This document shows positions 10,770 to 23,400 of a stretch of DNA of 60,000 nt, piece by piece. The notes under the pieces are model-generated. The model was given only the letters and a program-made list of their open reading frames with translations, was not told the origin of the DNA and did not search any database. The position numbers and the translations under genes are program-made. The DNA comes from Hydractinia symbiolongicarpus (taxonomy: Eukaryota > Cnidaria > Hydrozoa > Anthoathecata > Hydractiniidae): NCBI RefSeq assembly GCF_029227915.1, contig NC_079875.1:17603001-17663000 (forward strand), read 5' to 3'. Each line of letters begins with the position of its first letter. The stretch's first letter is position 1.

Positions 10770-11117
10770 TAAGAAAATATCCCGTCTTCTTAAGGGTGTT
10801 GTAAATTGCTACGTCGATAAGAAGGCTCTACATATGCTGATTAATTTAGTTTGAAAAACCCTCTTAAAACATTTCGTGTTTAGCCAAAAAGCCGCTATTA
10901 ATTTATTTTGATCTCATTAAATCCTTGATCGAGACGTGATGCTTCAATCAGAGAATCAGATTCCCCTAATGATCTTTATATTTGCTTTGATTTTGTCCCA
11001 CTTAATTTTTAATTTGTCCCAAATGTTACTATTACACAATTTTACTCTTCCTTTGAAAAAAGAATGATTATACAAGATTTGGTGTAGTCAACTTAAAACC
11101 AATCACAATTTTTATAA

Positions 11118-11253
11118 TCTCAATAGCCGTATTTTGTCTGTCTGTCTGTCTGTCACGCAAAATGGTAGCTTAGCTGCGCAAGTAGCGAGACGCACGTGAT
11201 GCGTATAAAAATGACGGGCGAAACCGTGGATTTTTCCACGGGCTAACGACTAG
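11118..11253 (+). mobile_element. Non-autonomous Helitron-like copy 2
   Basis: Starts TCTCAATAGCCGTATT, has the CTGTCTGTCTG tract and the ACGCAAAATGGTAGCTTAGC body, then ends with the CCGTGGATTTTTCCACGG hairpin and CTAACGACTAG. Flanked by A on the left and T on the right. Confidence 0.75.
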
Positions 11254-11417
11254 TTATATATAATTCGCAAATTTCGCATTCGCAGATGCGTACTCTGAAA
11301 CCTGAGGTGTAGTAGCTGAGGTTCATATTATATTTTTTACTTTATTACATTAATAGCGGAAAAAACTTTTGATTTTGACTGCTTTAAAATTTGTTCACGA
11401 GAAATAACTTTTACAAA

Positions 11418-12050
11418 CTAGTCGTTAGCCCGCGCAACAAAGTGGATAAAAATATGTCGCATTTTCGTGTTTCCGTAGCACGATTTTCTAATTCAGTGGG
11501 GGTCCACACAGAGACAGACAGACAGAATACGGCTATTATTAAAGAGAAGTCGTTGCCCGTGGAAAAATCCACGGGATCGCCCGTCCGTTATATTAACCCA
11601 CCGCAACAAAGTGGATAAAAATATATCGCATTTGATATTCGTGTTTCCGTAACATCATTTTCTAACTCATCGGGGGGTCCGCGCAGAGACAGACAGACGG
11701 AATACGGCTATTATTAAAGAGACTAGTCGTTAAGCCCGTGGAAAAATCAACGGGTTCGCCCGTCCTTTTTATACCGCATTGCGTGCGTCTCGCTACCTGC
11801 GCAGCTAAGCTACTATTTTGCGTGACAGACAGACGGACGGACAGACGTATACGGCTATTATGATAAAGATAGTCAGCTCGTGGAAAAATCCACGGGGTAG
11901 CCCGTCCTATAAATTAACCCGTTGCAAAAAAGTGGACAGAAATTTATCGCATTTGGTATTGGTGCGCATTTTAAAAATTTCGTGTCTCCGTTAATGTACA
12001 CGGCTTTCGCGGACACACAGACAGACAGACGACGGCTATTATTAAAGAGA
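11418..12050 (-). mobile_element. Head-to-tail array of four Helitron-like units
   Basis: Four units follow each other in the same orientation with almost no spacer: about 11418-11547, 11548-11722, 11723-11871 and 11872-12050. Each (minus strand) begins near TCTCTTTAATAATAGCCG and ends near the hairpin and CTAG. Junctions read aaagaga followed directly by (ct)agtcgtt. Units differ in their middle: two carry a GGGGGGTCCGCGCAGAGACAG type body and two the TTTATACCGCATTGCGTGCG type, so the array mixes subfamilies. Confidence 0.7.
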
Positions 12051-14407
12051 TAATTATTAAAACAATTAGTTGCTGGAGTTATATATGAAATTCCATCCAT
12101 GTAAGTCAAATTGAAAAGTTGAGTAACAGTTAATGCTCGAAACTTCACAAATTATGGATGAAAGTGATATAAAGATATTATCTGGCAACAATTTTAAAAG
12201 AATTTAGCTTTCGCAAACCCTAACCCTAACCCTTCGTAATCCAACTTTCGCGATCTAGGCCAGAATTTAATTTTCGGCTTGCAATGTAGATGGCTGTGAG
12301 AAAATTTCACATTGCGTTAACTTATTTAAACATTCATTTTAGAGATAACATGGTTGAAGATTGACTAAAACTTTTTAGGAACTTTTATTATTGTTAGCTA
12401 ACTTTGTACAACTTATTTTACCCTGGTTGTTTCGTTTGAGAAAAAAAGAATACATTTAGATACATCGTCTATTTACTTCTGGCATATGTATTTTGTGTCT
12501 ACTTATGATGTAACTTTCACAATGAACTTTTTCGTAACAATAGCTGCGGCGTGCAGCTTTGTTTTGGACCCCACACCCGCCACCCAATGCAACCGCCCAA
12601 CATTCAGGTTTTGAAGAAAAACAAAAAAATTAAATGGACATTACACTTTTTTAACAAAAATAACAATAAAGTTTCTCATCTCCAGGCAGCTCACATCAAC
12701 TCCATATATGCTATTTTCTAGCTACATATCTGGCCTTTGCTTCATTTTCATTGTTTGCTTTGTACAAAATAAAAGAAGAGATTATTTTTAGATCTAGACT
12801 ACGCAGTCAGTTCAAGTTTAATAAATTATTTTTTTTTATTGTTTATAATTAAATTTCCATTCATGAAAAGACCGGATTGGAACGACACGAAAAATACTTT
12901 TATATCATTGAGTATTCTGCTAATTATTTTTATATTTTATTCCGTTCCTGTCTGCACGAAAAGCAAGAAAAATCAACCAATCAGATTTTAAAATATACAA
13001 TTATTTGTTCAATTCCGTTCAATTTTTGACTCTAGTAGAATCTAAAGCAGAGTGAGGACTTATTTCAACGCACATCAACACTAGGGACGACAGGTTCATC
13101 GAGTTCAAGTGAAACAAGTTAAACCTTGCATTCTACACAAAAGAATTAAGATCTCCAGATCACTGTTCTAGTGTCATAGTGAAGCTAAATTCAAGAAATT
13201 CAAATTTCGTGAACAAATACTAAAAATAAATTGATGAAGGGTTGTGTTCGACAAGTTACGAATCCTATCTTAATCTTTGAACACAGTGTTAAAGAAATTA
13301 AATCCACGCACTTCAAACTTCCGGGTTTCAAGTGTTAGTCACTATAAAAGTTATTATTATGCAGAATGTGGCAAACACTAGATTTGCCTTTCAAAATATA
13401 AAATAAAAGTTTTTATTTATCAATCAAGTACTAAGAATGAAAAACGTCACATTCGTTTAAGGCAGGCCGACGTTGTCAATAGTCACGTTTCGGGTAGACC
13501 TTCAGATTAATAATTTTTTTTGTTGCTATCATAATGGAAATAAGAATTAATTATTGTGTTTTAGTTAGAAAGCATGCATCCAAGGAAGATGAAGTAAACA
13601 TAACAGGGACAAGAGAAGCTTTGGAAACCTTTTTTTGGTATCTGTAAAGATTTAAAATAAAATTAACAATAAGTAAAAACAGTTTGAAAACATTTTAGCT
13701 AAATTTGCAGTTTTTGATTTTTTACTTGTAGGGTATTCAAATACGCCCTGCAGAATCAAACAAACTTTAATACTTATATTCACAAAACCGAAAAGAACGC
13801 TCGTATTGAATTAGCATATACAGAAAGCATTTAAAATTTGCAATATAAATTGAAGATTCTGCTGTAGTTATTAATCTGCCATTTTCAATGTAATATAGTA
13901 GGACTGTACGCTCTTGTTGCAATAATATTCTTTCTTAAAGTATTTCTTTCAGATATTATCGAAAAAGAGTATATTTTTAAAAAAAAGCGTCTGAGCAAAA
14001 AAAGCTCACACAAAAACACGGGTAGCATGGATTTTTAATTCATTTTGAATATGTATTCACCAGCGCTCAATGTGATTATTCAAGTTGGCATCTGTTTCGC
14101 GCATCTTCTGCATGCATTTGAAAGACACTTGATTGAAACAGAGCGTGTTTGAAAGGTACTTTAGATTTCTTGTAAGTTTTCTTTCTTTACTGTTGGAATG
14201 CTTATGCAACAAGGTCATGAAGTTTAATTGACATCTGGTGACTTTTTTTTAGACAGTTTATTTTTGTTGGACGCTATTTCAATCTGAAAGAAAGAATAAC
14301 GTTCATTGGAGAATATTGTAGTCCATTTTTTTAGCGGACTACATTAACATAAATTGAGAGTTATAACTAAATACAATTTAAATAATTTGGAGAAGCATTT
14401 TTTTAAC
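12051..14407. other. Non-coding interval upstream of the laminin gene
   Basis: No gene is supported. Near 12213-12233 there are about two and a half copies of the telomere-type unit CCCTAA. Between 12250 and 12800 two blocks match parts of 8430-8470 and 10085-10180, further traces of the local duplications. The rest is AT-rich. The laminin promoter should lie in the last part; I saw no convincing TATA or initiator to place it. A CCAATCAG box lies at about 12977, too far to claim. Confidence 0.5.
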
Positions 14408-17400
14408 ATGCAGACATTCTACCTTCTTCTGTTGGTGATCTCATTAAAAGTTAATTACTTACGAGCCACAGTTTTAGCTAAAGGTTTCGACGCCTTCTTG
14501 TATAAACCTGTCATTGCAAACATTACTTGTGGTTCTCCACGTGAAGAATATTATAACACAAAGGAGGGATACGTAGCTCCGCGATTGCGTGTTTTATCCG
14601 TTTGTGATGCGCAGAACCCGCTGCTAGCAAGACCAGCAAGATACTTGACAGATGGCAACATCAGTACGTCATGGCAGTCGACTAATAACGTTGACAAAGC
14701 GTACATTAATGTTAACCTTCAGCAGGTAAGCTCCTAATACACTTAAATCCTAGGACTTGAAATACGAAGTATTATTCACATTGTAATCCGTAGTCAAACT
14801 GGCACTGGAATTACAACCTATGTGGTGGATATTTACAAATGGACTTTGACTTATGATTGACTATATACCGTAAAATCTTAAATGCAAAACCAAAATAAAG
14901 CAATTTTTTAACACCAAAACATCTTAACATCTCAAGTAATAGAATAAAACATATTGTAGCTTGTGGTTCTTTAGAAATATGAACAAAAAAGCGCTTAAAT
15001 TCTTGTTGTTATTTTTATTTTTTTGGATCTTTTAACAAAACATATATACTGACGGGCTTAAAACCAGGGATATATTTCTCATTATATCCAGAGCTGATCC
15101 TTATTGGAGATTTTTAAGGCGTCGCTGTGAAACTATTCCTATCATCCTGTATTTAGGAATCACTTTCTAACTTCGTCATAATAATACAAGTATTTTGAGT
15201 GTCTTTTGTTTTGGCTCTCCAGTGAGCTTATCTGTAAAGGCAACAAGAGCCATTTTTGGAATGACAGCGAATGAGAATTAGCTGTCCTTTCTTAGGTTTT
15301 TGTTTTGATTTGTTATTATTTGCAAATAGTCAATATTAACCTATATTTCAGGCTGTATTTGGCAAACAGATATTATTCCAATTCGGTGACTACAGGCGAC
15401 CAGGTCAAATAGCTATCTACAAATCGTCAGATTTTGGAAAGACATACACTCCATGGCACTACATGGTGTCACAGCGGCAAGAATGTACAACAGTGTTTGG
15501 AATTCCAGATAGCGAAATTTATATTCTTCCAGACCAAAAGATTAACAGAGTGTTATGTCAAGAATACAGCGGTTATCCCTTCGAGTATGGAGAACAGGTG
15601 AGAATCACAATCTCTTATAATAATACGCCAGTTCTCCGTTCCGTCTCTCTATCTGTTTGTTACATACAAAGGGGATTTCGGTGTCTACAATTTTGTGCTG
15701 TTAGTGTTGTCTATTTCGTTCACTTTTTGATTTTTCAAGCGTTCTCAAAGCTGAATTTCCACACAAAAGTAAAATGAATCGGAGCAAAAGGAGAAAAATA
15801 CTTAAGTTTTATTATTTTAATTTTATAATTTTTTGCGTTCCAGTTCACAAAAAATGTTAAAATATCTCAACTTTATTTTGGAACGGCTTAGAATAGAATG
15901 GAGCAGAAAATATTATGAACCAATGAGATTCAAAAAATCAGAATTATCGGTTCCGATCCGTTCCATTACAAACCTTTACAGCAAAGAGTATAGTAAATTT
16001 AATAACATTACGAATTCTATTAACTAGTTCTCAAATCACATGAAATCAGCACAAAAAATCATCTCGACAGTTTTCTCTTCTGCATCAAGCCTTGCCTCAG
16101 TTGTTATTCTGCATCAAGCCTTGTCTCAGTTGTTATTTTGCATCAAGCCTTGCCTCAGTTGTTATTCTGCATCAAGTCTTGCCTCAGTTGTTATTCTGCA
16201 TCAAGTCTTGGCTCAGTTGTTATTTTGCATCAAGCCTTGCCTCAGTTGTTATTCTGCATCAAGTCTTGCCTCAGTTGTTATTCTGCATCAAGCCTTGCCT
16301 CAGTTGTTATTCTGCATCAAGCCTTGCCTCAGTTGTTATTCTGCATCAAGCCTTGGCTCAGTTGTTATTCTGCATCAAGTCTTGCCTCAGTTGTTATACT
16401 GCATCAAGTCTTGGCTCAGTTGTTATTCTGCATCAAGTCTTGGCTCAGTTGTTATTCTGCATCAAGTCTTGGCTCAGTTGTTATTCTGCATCAAGCCTTG
16501 GCTCAGTTGTTATTCTGCATCAAGTCTTGCCTCAGTTGTTATTCTGCATCAAGTCTTTGCTCAGTTGTTATTCTGCATCAAGTCTTGGCTCAGTTGTTAT
16601 TCTGCATCAAGTCTTGCCTCAGTTGTTATTCTGCATCAAGTCTTGCCTCGGTTGTTATTCTGCATCAAGTCTTGCCTCAGTTGTTATTCTGCATCAAGTC
16701 TTGCCTCAGTTGTTATTCTGCGTCAAGTCTTGCCTCAGTTGTTATCCTGCGTCAAGTCTTGCCATTAGATGTTAAAAAGTTACGTTGTTTATTGCTTATT
16801 TATGCACTATGCATTTTTTAGGTTTTGATTGAATTGAACGGGGAGATACGAGGAGACGGATCCAATGTTTATGAATCGACAGCTCTTCTGGTATTTGTTC
16901 ACATTTTTTAGTATTTTTTTAAGTGTACTATTTTAAGACTATTCAAATTCATCTGTCCCTGAAAAAGAGAATTGTGCAAAGGATTTTTTGTTACTTCTCT
17001 TACCGTTTTGAAATCCCCTTGGTGGCGATTCCCTATGAGCGTGTGAATGTTTCTATAGCCTCGGTTTTAACCCGGCCATGTGGGGGAAAGGGGGAGATGG
17101 CACACTGCGTAGGCTGTTGGATTATGGAGGGAGTTGTCTGGCACAGCATGGATGCTAACTTGGTCTACTCAACTCAAAATAAGAATTAAGTACTCTAGGA
17201 CTTTCTCACTTATGCCATGAGCCCTCCTGAAATTAACAGACAAGGTATATCTCTCGATATTTATGAGGCTAGCCATGTTAAATAGGCCCATCTATGCTTG
17301 TAACAATACAAAAAGTGATAGCCTTAGGCATTTTTTAAGGCGGTTATACACGATCCGATTAGTCGAGTTCGATTAATTGGATCTTGTATCATGTAAAAAT

Positions 17401-20400
17401 CATATGCTTTCGGCATGCTTAGACTTGTCGAATTCGATTTTTAAAAAGTCGAACCGGTTCAACTTTTTCGATTAATCGAAAGGTTTTCAGCCAATTAAAA
17501 TGCCTAAAATCTGTACATCAAATGTGCGTTCGAAAAAATGTGAGTTTCCATATAAAAAATAAACATTAGCAGAGGAACTTTGAAAACATCATGTTGTCAA
17601 AAAAGGATAAAACCGAAATCAACGAGAATTTTATCGGTGAATAAAGCTTATTAACAGAAAAGTAACAAATAACGCACACTCAGTTTCTAACGTTTTCTTA
17701 AATTTTTAGTTGTTGTAATAATAACTGTAAACGCAGCGAGTTCAACTCTGTCTTCACTCTCTAAAGACATTTTATCGAAAGGAAATTCTAAAAAATCTGT
17801 TCAGTTTTATATTAATGTTCAATATAATTTCGATAAATCGAATTCGATTAATTGGATCGTGGATCATCACCTTGCCACCTGTTAAGTTTCAAATTTTTTT
17901 TAATGCTCAATATAATTTCGACAAATCGAATTCGATTAATCGGATCGTCTATCACCGCCTTTAGTTTTTGTACAGATCTTTCAACATTTGCAACTTTGAG
18001 GCACTCCTATTTGTGTTTCAATTTCTTCCGAAATATTTTATTGGGGACCTGCAGTAAATTATTTAGCAAGTGTTACACAAAATTTTTGTTTTAGAAGCTA
18101 CAGTACCAGCTTCATTCTGGCTCCAAAATCGTACTGTTCAATACTGTTTATATTTTTGCTTATAGAAATGGATGAATGTTACAAATGTTCACATTCGATT
18201 TTCCGGAATGTATCGAAAGTTCGATTTCATCGATACACGTTGGGTATGTGAGATCAGTCTAACAAAATTTTCTTTATATGATATGTCATGTTTTTTTAGT
18301 GAGGACAGGGATAATTCTTTTAAGCATTGGGGATCTTTGTACATGGTGTAGACTACAGGAAATTTACTACAGAAACTAAAATTAATCATATGTAGTTCCA
18401 TATGCTACAAAGATACAATTTAAAGGCATTTTAAGACAAATTTATAAACCTTTGCTTAGGGGCAATTGTAAGTAAGTAACAAAATTCCATCCCGATCCCA
18501 ATGACATGTATCTTCTCATTTTCAGCACCATTATGTGGTCAGTCAAATCTCTTTGATCGCGCGATGTGATTGCAACGGACACGGCGATGGTATTTCGTGT
18601 CCTCTTAATGTCAACACTGGCTCCCGTACCTGTGCGTGTCAAGACAACACATGCGGTACCCATTGTGAAATGTGCTGCCCTTATTATAACCAGTATCCAT
18701 GGAAACGTGGATCTAAGTCCTCCTGGATATCTGATTCCACGAGTTCTTGTGAACGTAAGTATCTCTTTTACCATTCATCATTCTAGGACAAAAAATAGAC
18801 ACTTTCAGGCGCCCAATCAATTTCCATAATGCGAACCTTTGAAATTGGAATATAGAAGTTGTGGTTTAATAATTTTGGTTTCCGTGATATAGTCAGAACA
18901 ATTTTATCTTTTACAATACAAACTTCCAATAGTGTTTCTAACATTGAATTTTATTCCGAAGGTGGTTGATAATAATCGATACATTAAAAACTGGAGAAAG
19001 TGTTTCAACTTTTTAAAATTTATATTGTTTTATCTAAAAATTATTTGACGATTATACGTAGGCCCATCAAAACATTATAAATTCATAAATTTCAGTTTTA
19101 ATAAGCACTGTACGAGAATGAGGGTTACAGTTCTGAAGAGATAGATCGATACCTGGTATAATAGACTAGTCATTTTACCTTACCGAATAATTTTTTCATT
19201 TTTTCGACACACAAATATTACAAGGCCGTGGCGTTAACTTGCTTATTATTTATCCTACTGTTTTATATATGACTAGCTGTATTTCCATACGTACACTTTA
19301 GAATGTAATTGCCATAGCCACAGTCAAGTCTGTAGGTATGATAAGAATGTAGCGGATCGGAAATTAAGTTTGGATATCCATGGAAAATACTCAGGTGGTG
19401 GAGTGTGTCTAAATTGCCTGGTAATGTATATTTTTTTTATTAGATTTATGAAGAGCATAGTTATATAGAGGTGTTAACTTTAGACAATGGTCTCAACCTC
19501 TGGCACTAATACTCACAACGGCTTGATTGATCTCAGGCTAAAATTTTATTGAAGTCTGTATAAGGCCGTTACTTTTATGCTTCAACAGTGTCCACAGTAT
19601 GTAAAACACCATTTTTATGATCTTTCTTAAAACTACTATAAATGAAAGAATGAAGAATAGGTAAATTCTTGTAAAAATCTGTTCCTTTATATTTTCTAGC
19701 ACAATACTGAAGGGATCAACTGTGAAAAATGCAAGCAGTTTTTTTATCGACCACCTAATGTAGATGCTTCATCCATAGATGCATGTCCCCGTGAGTGAAC
19801 AACTTTTAATAAAAAAAACCTAGCCCATAATCGTGGAGCTCTTTTAAACAAGATATTGGTGAATATTTGTGCATAGTAAGACCAGAATTGTATAGTTAAA
19901 AATGTTTTTAACTTTAAATATAAAAACATTCTAGTTCATGCTCGAAAAATAACGATAACTTGGCGACCATACGCAAAATCAACAGTTCTAATATTTTTCA
20001 ATTATTTACCTTTAAATTCAGTGCCCAGGATATCTTAGATACCTATCAAGTAGCTTTACAATATTCCATCAAGATGTCAAAAAATCAAGATTCGTCTCCT
20101 TTTTTTCGCGATTTAGCTACTTAAGATCTGTTCAAATTTATATACGAGCCTATTACGAAGTATGTTAACATAGACATGAAAAAATAAAGTTGAAACTAAT
20201 TTTTTAATAAGGTTAAGCCTTATATTTTACAAAAATATCCAAATTTCAACTTCAAAATAATGATATAGCATATTTTCTATCGAGAAGTACCTCAATAGCT
20301 TCGCATGAGTGTGACGGATGGACACACAAGAAAATTACATTTTAGAGGAATCCACTCTTTATATGCCAGATTTTCCCAAACTCTGTTATTTGGAACAGTG

Positions 20401-23400
20401 GGAGGGCGGGTGAGGGGAGTAAACACAAAAGTTTAAAGATCATATCTGCGGACTCACTGCTTGGAATGTTTAAAAAGGTTTCTCAAAAACTGATTTATGG
20501 TATAGGAAATCGTTGAGATGCCATCACTTGCATGCAAAAACACGTCAAAATTACAGAACCTGCTGTTAGAGATATTTAGTTTACATATAATGTATTATAT
20601 ATAACGTTGCTTTTCATTGTTTTTCAAGTAATATAATATATTACCTCTTTGCATTTCCATTTATCAAATGTATAGAAATGAAAGCAGATTGTGATTAGCA
20701 TTTCCTAATTTTAATTATTTTCTTTATCTCTTCTCTAGCATGCGGTTGTTCTTTGGCTGGTAGTAGGCCTTCGTCAACAGGTATTCAATACTTGGAATGT
20801 ATCAGGCACGCTGAAATGGCAAAATTATTTCCTGGAAAGGTAAAGAGCTAGTTTTAGGGCTTTTATCGGATTGCATCAAGCTTTTTCCAAATCCATTATG
20901 TACTAGTATCAATACCTATGAAACGGAATTATACCGAAAAAAACTGCAAAGTTTTTGACAGAGAACATATATTTCCTTCCCTTTAGAACATTGGTGACTG
21001 TTTTTGTAAACAACATGTGATTGGTAGCAAATGCGACATGTGCATGAATGGTTTCTACCGACTAGAAGCATCAAACAATCATGGATGCAGGCGTACGTTA
21101 CCCAAACAGAAATAATTTCTTTTTGTTAAAACTTGGTATTCTTGGAGGTCCAATTCTTTAAACTAGATAGACTTAGAATTTCACCTTTAAAGCTAATGCT
21201 GCAGTTGACTTTGGCCATATCGAGAAACTGACAGAATCAGGCTTTTGCATGCTTTGAAAGAAGTGTTGACAGCATTTTTTGAATGAATCTCGAAACATTA
21301 AACAGTTGGCAGTGTACATGAACAAGATAAAACAATAAGGAAAATTATCTGCAGAACTCCAGCTAGTTAAAATATTACATTACAGCTAATAGAATGAGAA
21401 TATTACATGCATTTCTAATAACTTTTTTTTGAAACCTTTTGTTCTTAATGCTGTGGCTTTAAAGCAGCTTTGTATCAATCACTTTAACGAAGCAATTATC
21501 TTTTTCAGCATGCGCCTGCCATCTTCCTGGAACTGTTCAAAGATTAAATACTTGCCATAAGGTATGTGCAATTAGAACGAAATTTTTAAATTCTTTATTT
21601 TTATTTGATTCTGTATTTATTTTGTGTCATGTATTTATAAAAAAGTAAATTCACGCTTTAAAAGTACAAAAATTACAAAACAGATTGTTCACACGTTAAA
21701 AAAAGGATTTATTTTTACAACAGCAACCTTCACTACCTTTCAAAGCCTTTAAGCTTAAAAAACTTCGGCCCCATTTGTGCTTTGGACTTTAATTTCTTTT
21801 GCAGTCTGCGTTCATGTTCAATAGGTTTCAAACCTTCTGCAATTAATAATTTTTGGTAGCCGTAATCGGCGCGAAATTTCGTTCGAAAGTACGATAGATA
21901 TTCGACTTCACTTTTTAATACTTTTCCACATAAATATCTATGAAATCGATCCACTTTTTGGTTCATAACAAATGCATTCACATCAACATTGATTTTAAAC
22001 CCTTTCTTGGTAACTTTCTCTGGTGAACAAATTCTCTCGAATTCTTTGTTCCGTAGTCTAAATTCTTCTACTTCTTGCCAAAACATTGGTCCGTAGTTTT
22101 CTATTTTTTTCCAAAAGGTTTTATTAAAATACTGATAAAGTAAATGGTCGGCACGGTTCCAAGTTCTAATCCTATCCTTTGCATTTTCAGTTAAGTTTAA
22201 ATGCTTCAACCTTTGGTTCTGTTTTATATATAAAATATCGTCATTATCCCAACATAATTCTTTTTTCAACAACACTAAACTCTCATCGAAATATTCCATG
22301 ATCAACACCAAATGGAATTCAGAATCTAAATTCTCCAACACTTCTTGTATTCGATCATCAGATTCTATGTCCATAAAATCAAAACCTAAGTCATAAAACA
22401 TCCCACTTTGAATAAGATTCATGGTATCAGGAAGATCTCCAAGCCGTAATGTTAAGTTATACAAATGTTCGTCAGGAAATTGTAGAAATGCATCAATAGG
22501 ATTCGCAGAGGTGTTTAATTTCAACACTCGATCGAACTCAAAGTAGTAAAAGGAACTCTCGAATTGAGTGACAGGGTCACGAAGGATGGTAATGTATTTC
22601 GAGTTATCTTCCATAATCATGTCCATCTCTTCGCGATTATATCTAAAAGTGGGAGATAATAAAATTTGTTGATTATTTGGACGTCATTATGATGGACAGT
22701 AAGAGAGATTCTGATATTTTTACTGTCGTGAAGTGGAAATCGTAAAGTGAAATGGAAACAACTTCTTAAGAATGAAGTAGTCCACATTTTTCTCGTTTCT
22801 ATCCAGGAGTTCTAATTGCCCCAGTTTTCAATCATCGAAATTTATTTTTTTGCAATCAATTTTATTTTAAATGTCAATTATGACGTTATTTTGCACATTG
22901 CTTCTTCTGTGTTTTAGATAATTATTGTTTCAATAATATTCTTTGGACCAAAATATGGCAACTTGGAACTGAAAATCTAATAAAAATATAAAAATAAAAA
23001 TGTGAACTAATCAAAGTGTATAATGTTTAAAAAAGGAGGAGGTGTACAGGCTAAGGGTCGTGCCCTCCTTAGCAGTCGTATTTGGTCGAATAAGTTTTTC
23101 CTTCATAAATGAAAACCATGAATTTACACATATAAATTCACCATTCACGCGGTTGTTATATTTTCCTTGAATGAAGATAAAAACATTATTTGTTTCTTGC
23201 AAACACAAGAGGAAATTGATTGCTTTACTGTTTTGAGTTAAGAATTGAAACAAAAAACTATATCTACGGCCATTGTTAAAAAGAATTTACCTTGCGTGGT
23301 TCGTCAACATATTTGCAGGTTGATCGTGCAATCTTAATAGGTCTACGCTAGACCAATGAAATTTTCTTGGCCATGCAAATCTTGAATCTCCCATAGACGG

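Larger units (their letters stand above)
14408..18560 (+). other. Laminin N-terminal (LN) domain, exons 1-5
   Basis: Residues about 25-248. Exon 1 has the start ANITCGSPREEYYN, then ARYLTDGNISTSWQS. Exon 2 has PGQIAIYKSSDFGKTYTPW, the most conserved stretch of LN domains. Exon 4 has NVTNVHIRFSGMYRKF. Exon 5 ends the domain with YVVSQISLIARCDCNGHG, where the first LE repeat begins. LN domains mediate laminin network polymerisation at the short-arm tips, so this chain probably polymerises. Its presence excludes an alpha-4 or short alpha-3A type chain. Confidence 0.9.

Noticed and set aside
12213-12233. Telomere-like CCCTAA run
   Set aside because: Only about two and a half units inside ordinary intergenic DNA; too short to call an interstitial telomere or chromosome end.
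16040-16821. Three long overlapping ORFs (227-242 aa) with a repeated hydrophobic cysteine-containing peptide
   Set aside because: They are the three forward frames of one 29-bp minisatellite inside laminin intron 2; laminin exons 2 and 3 join in phase without it.
18442-18774. 110-aa minus-strand ORF opposite laminin exon 5
   Set aside because: The plus strand encodes an LN-to-LE transition with conserved cysteines here; the reverse frame is an overlap artefact.
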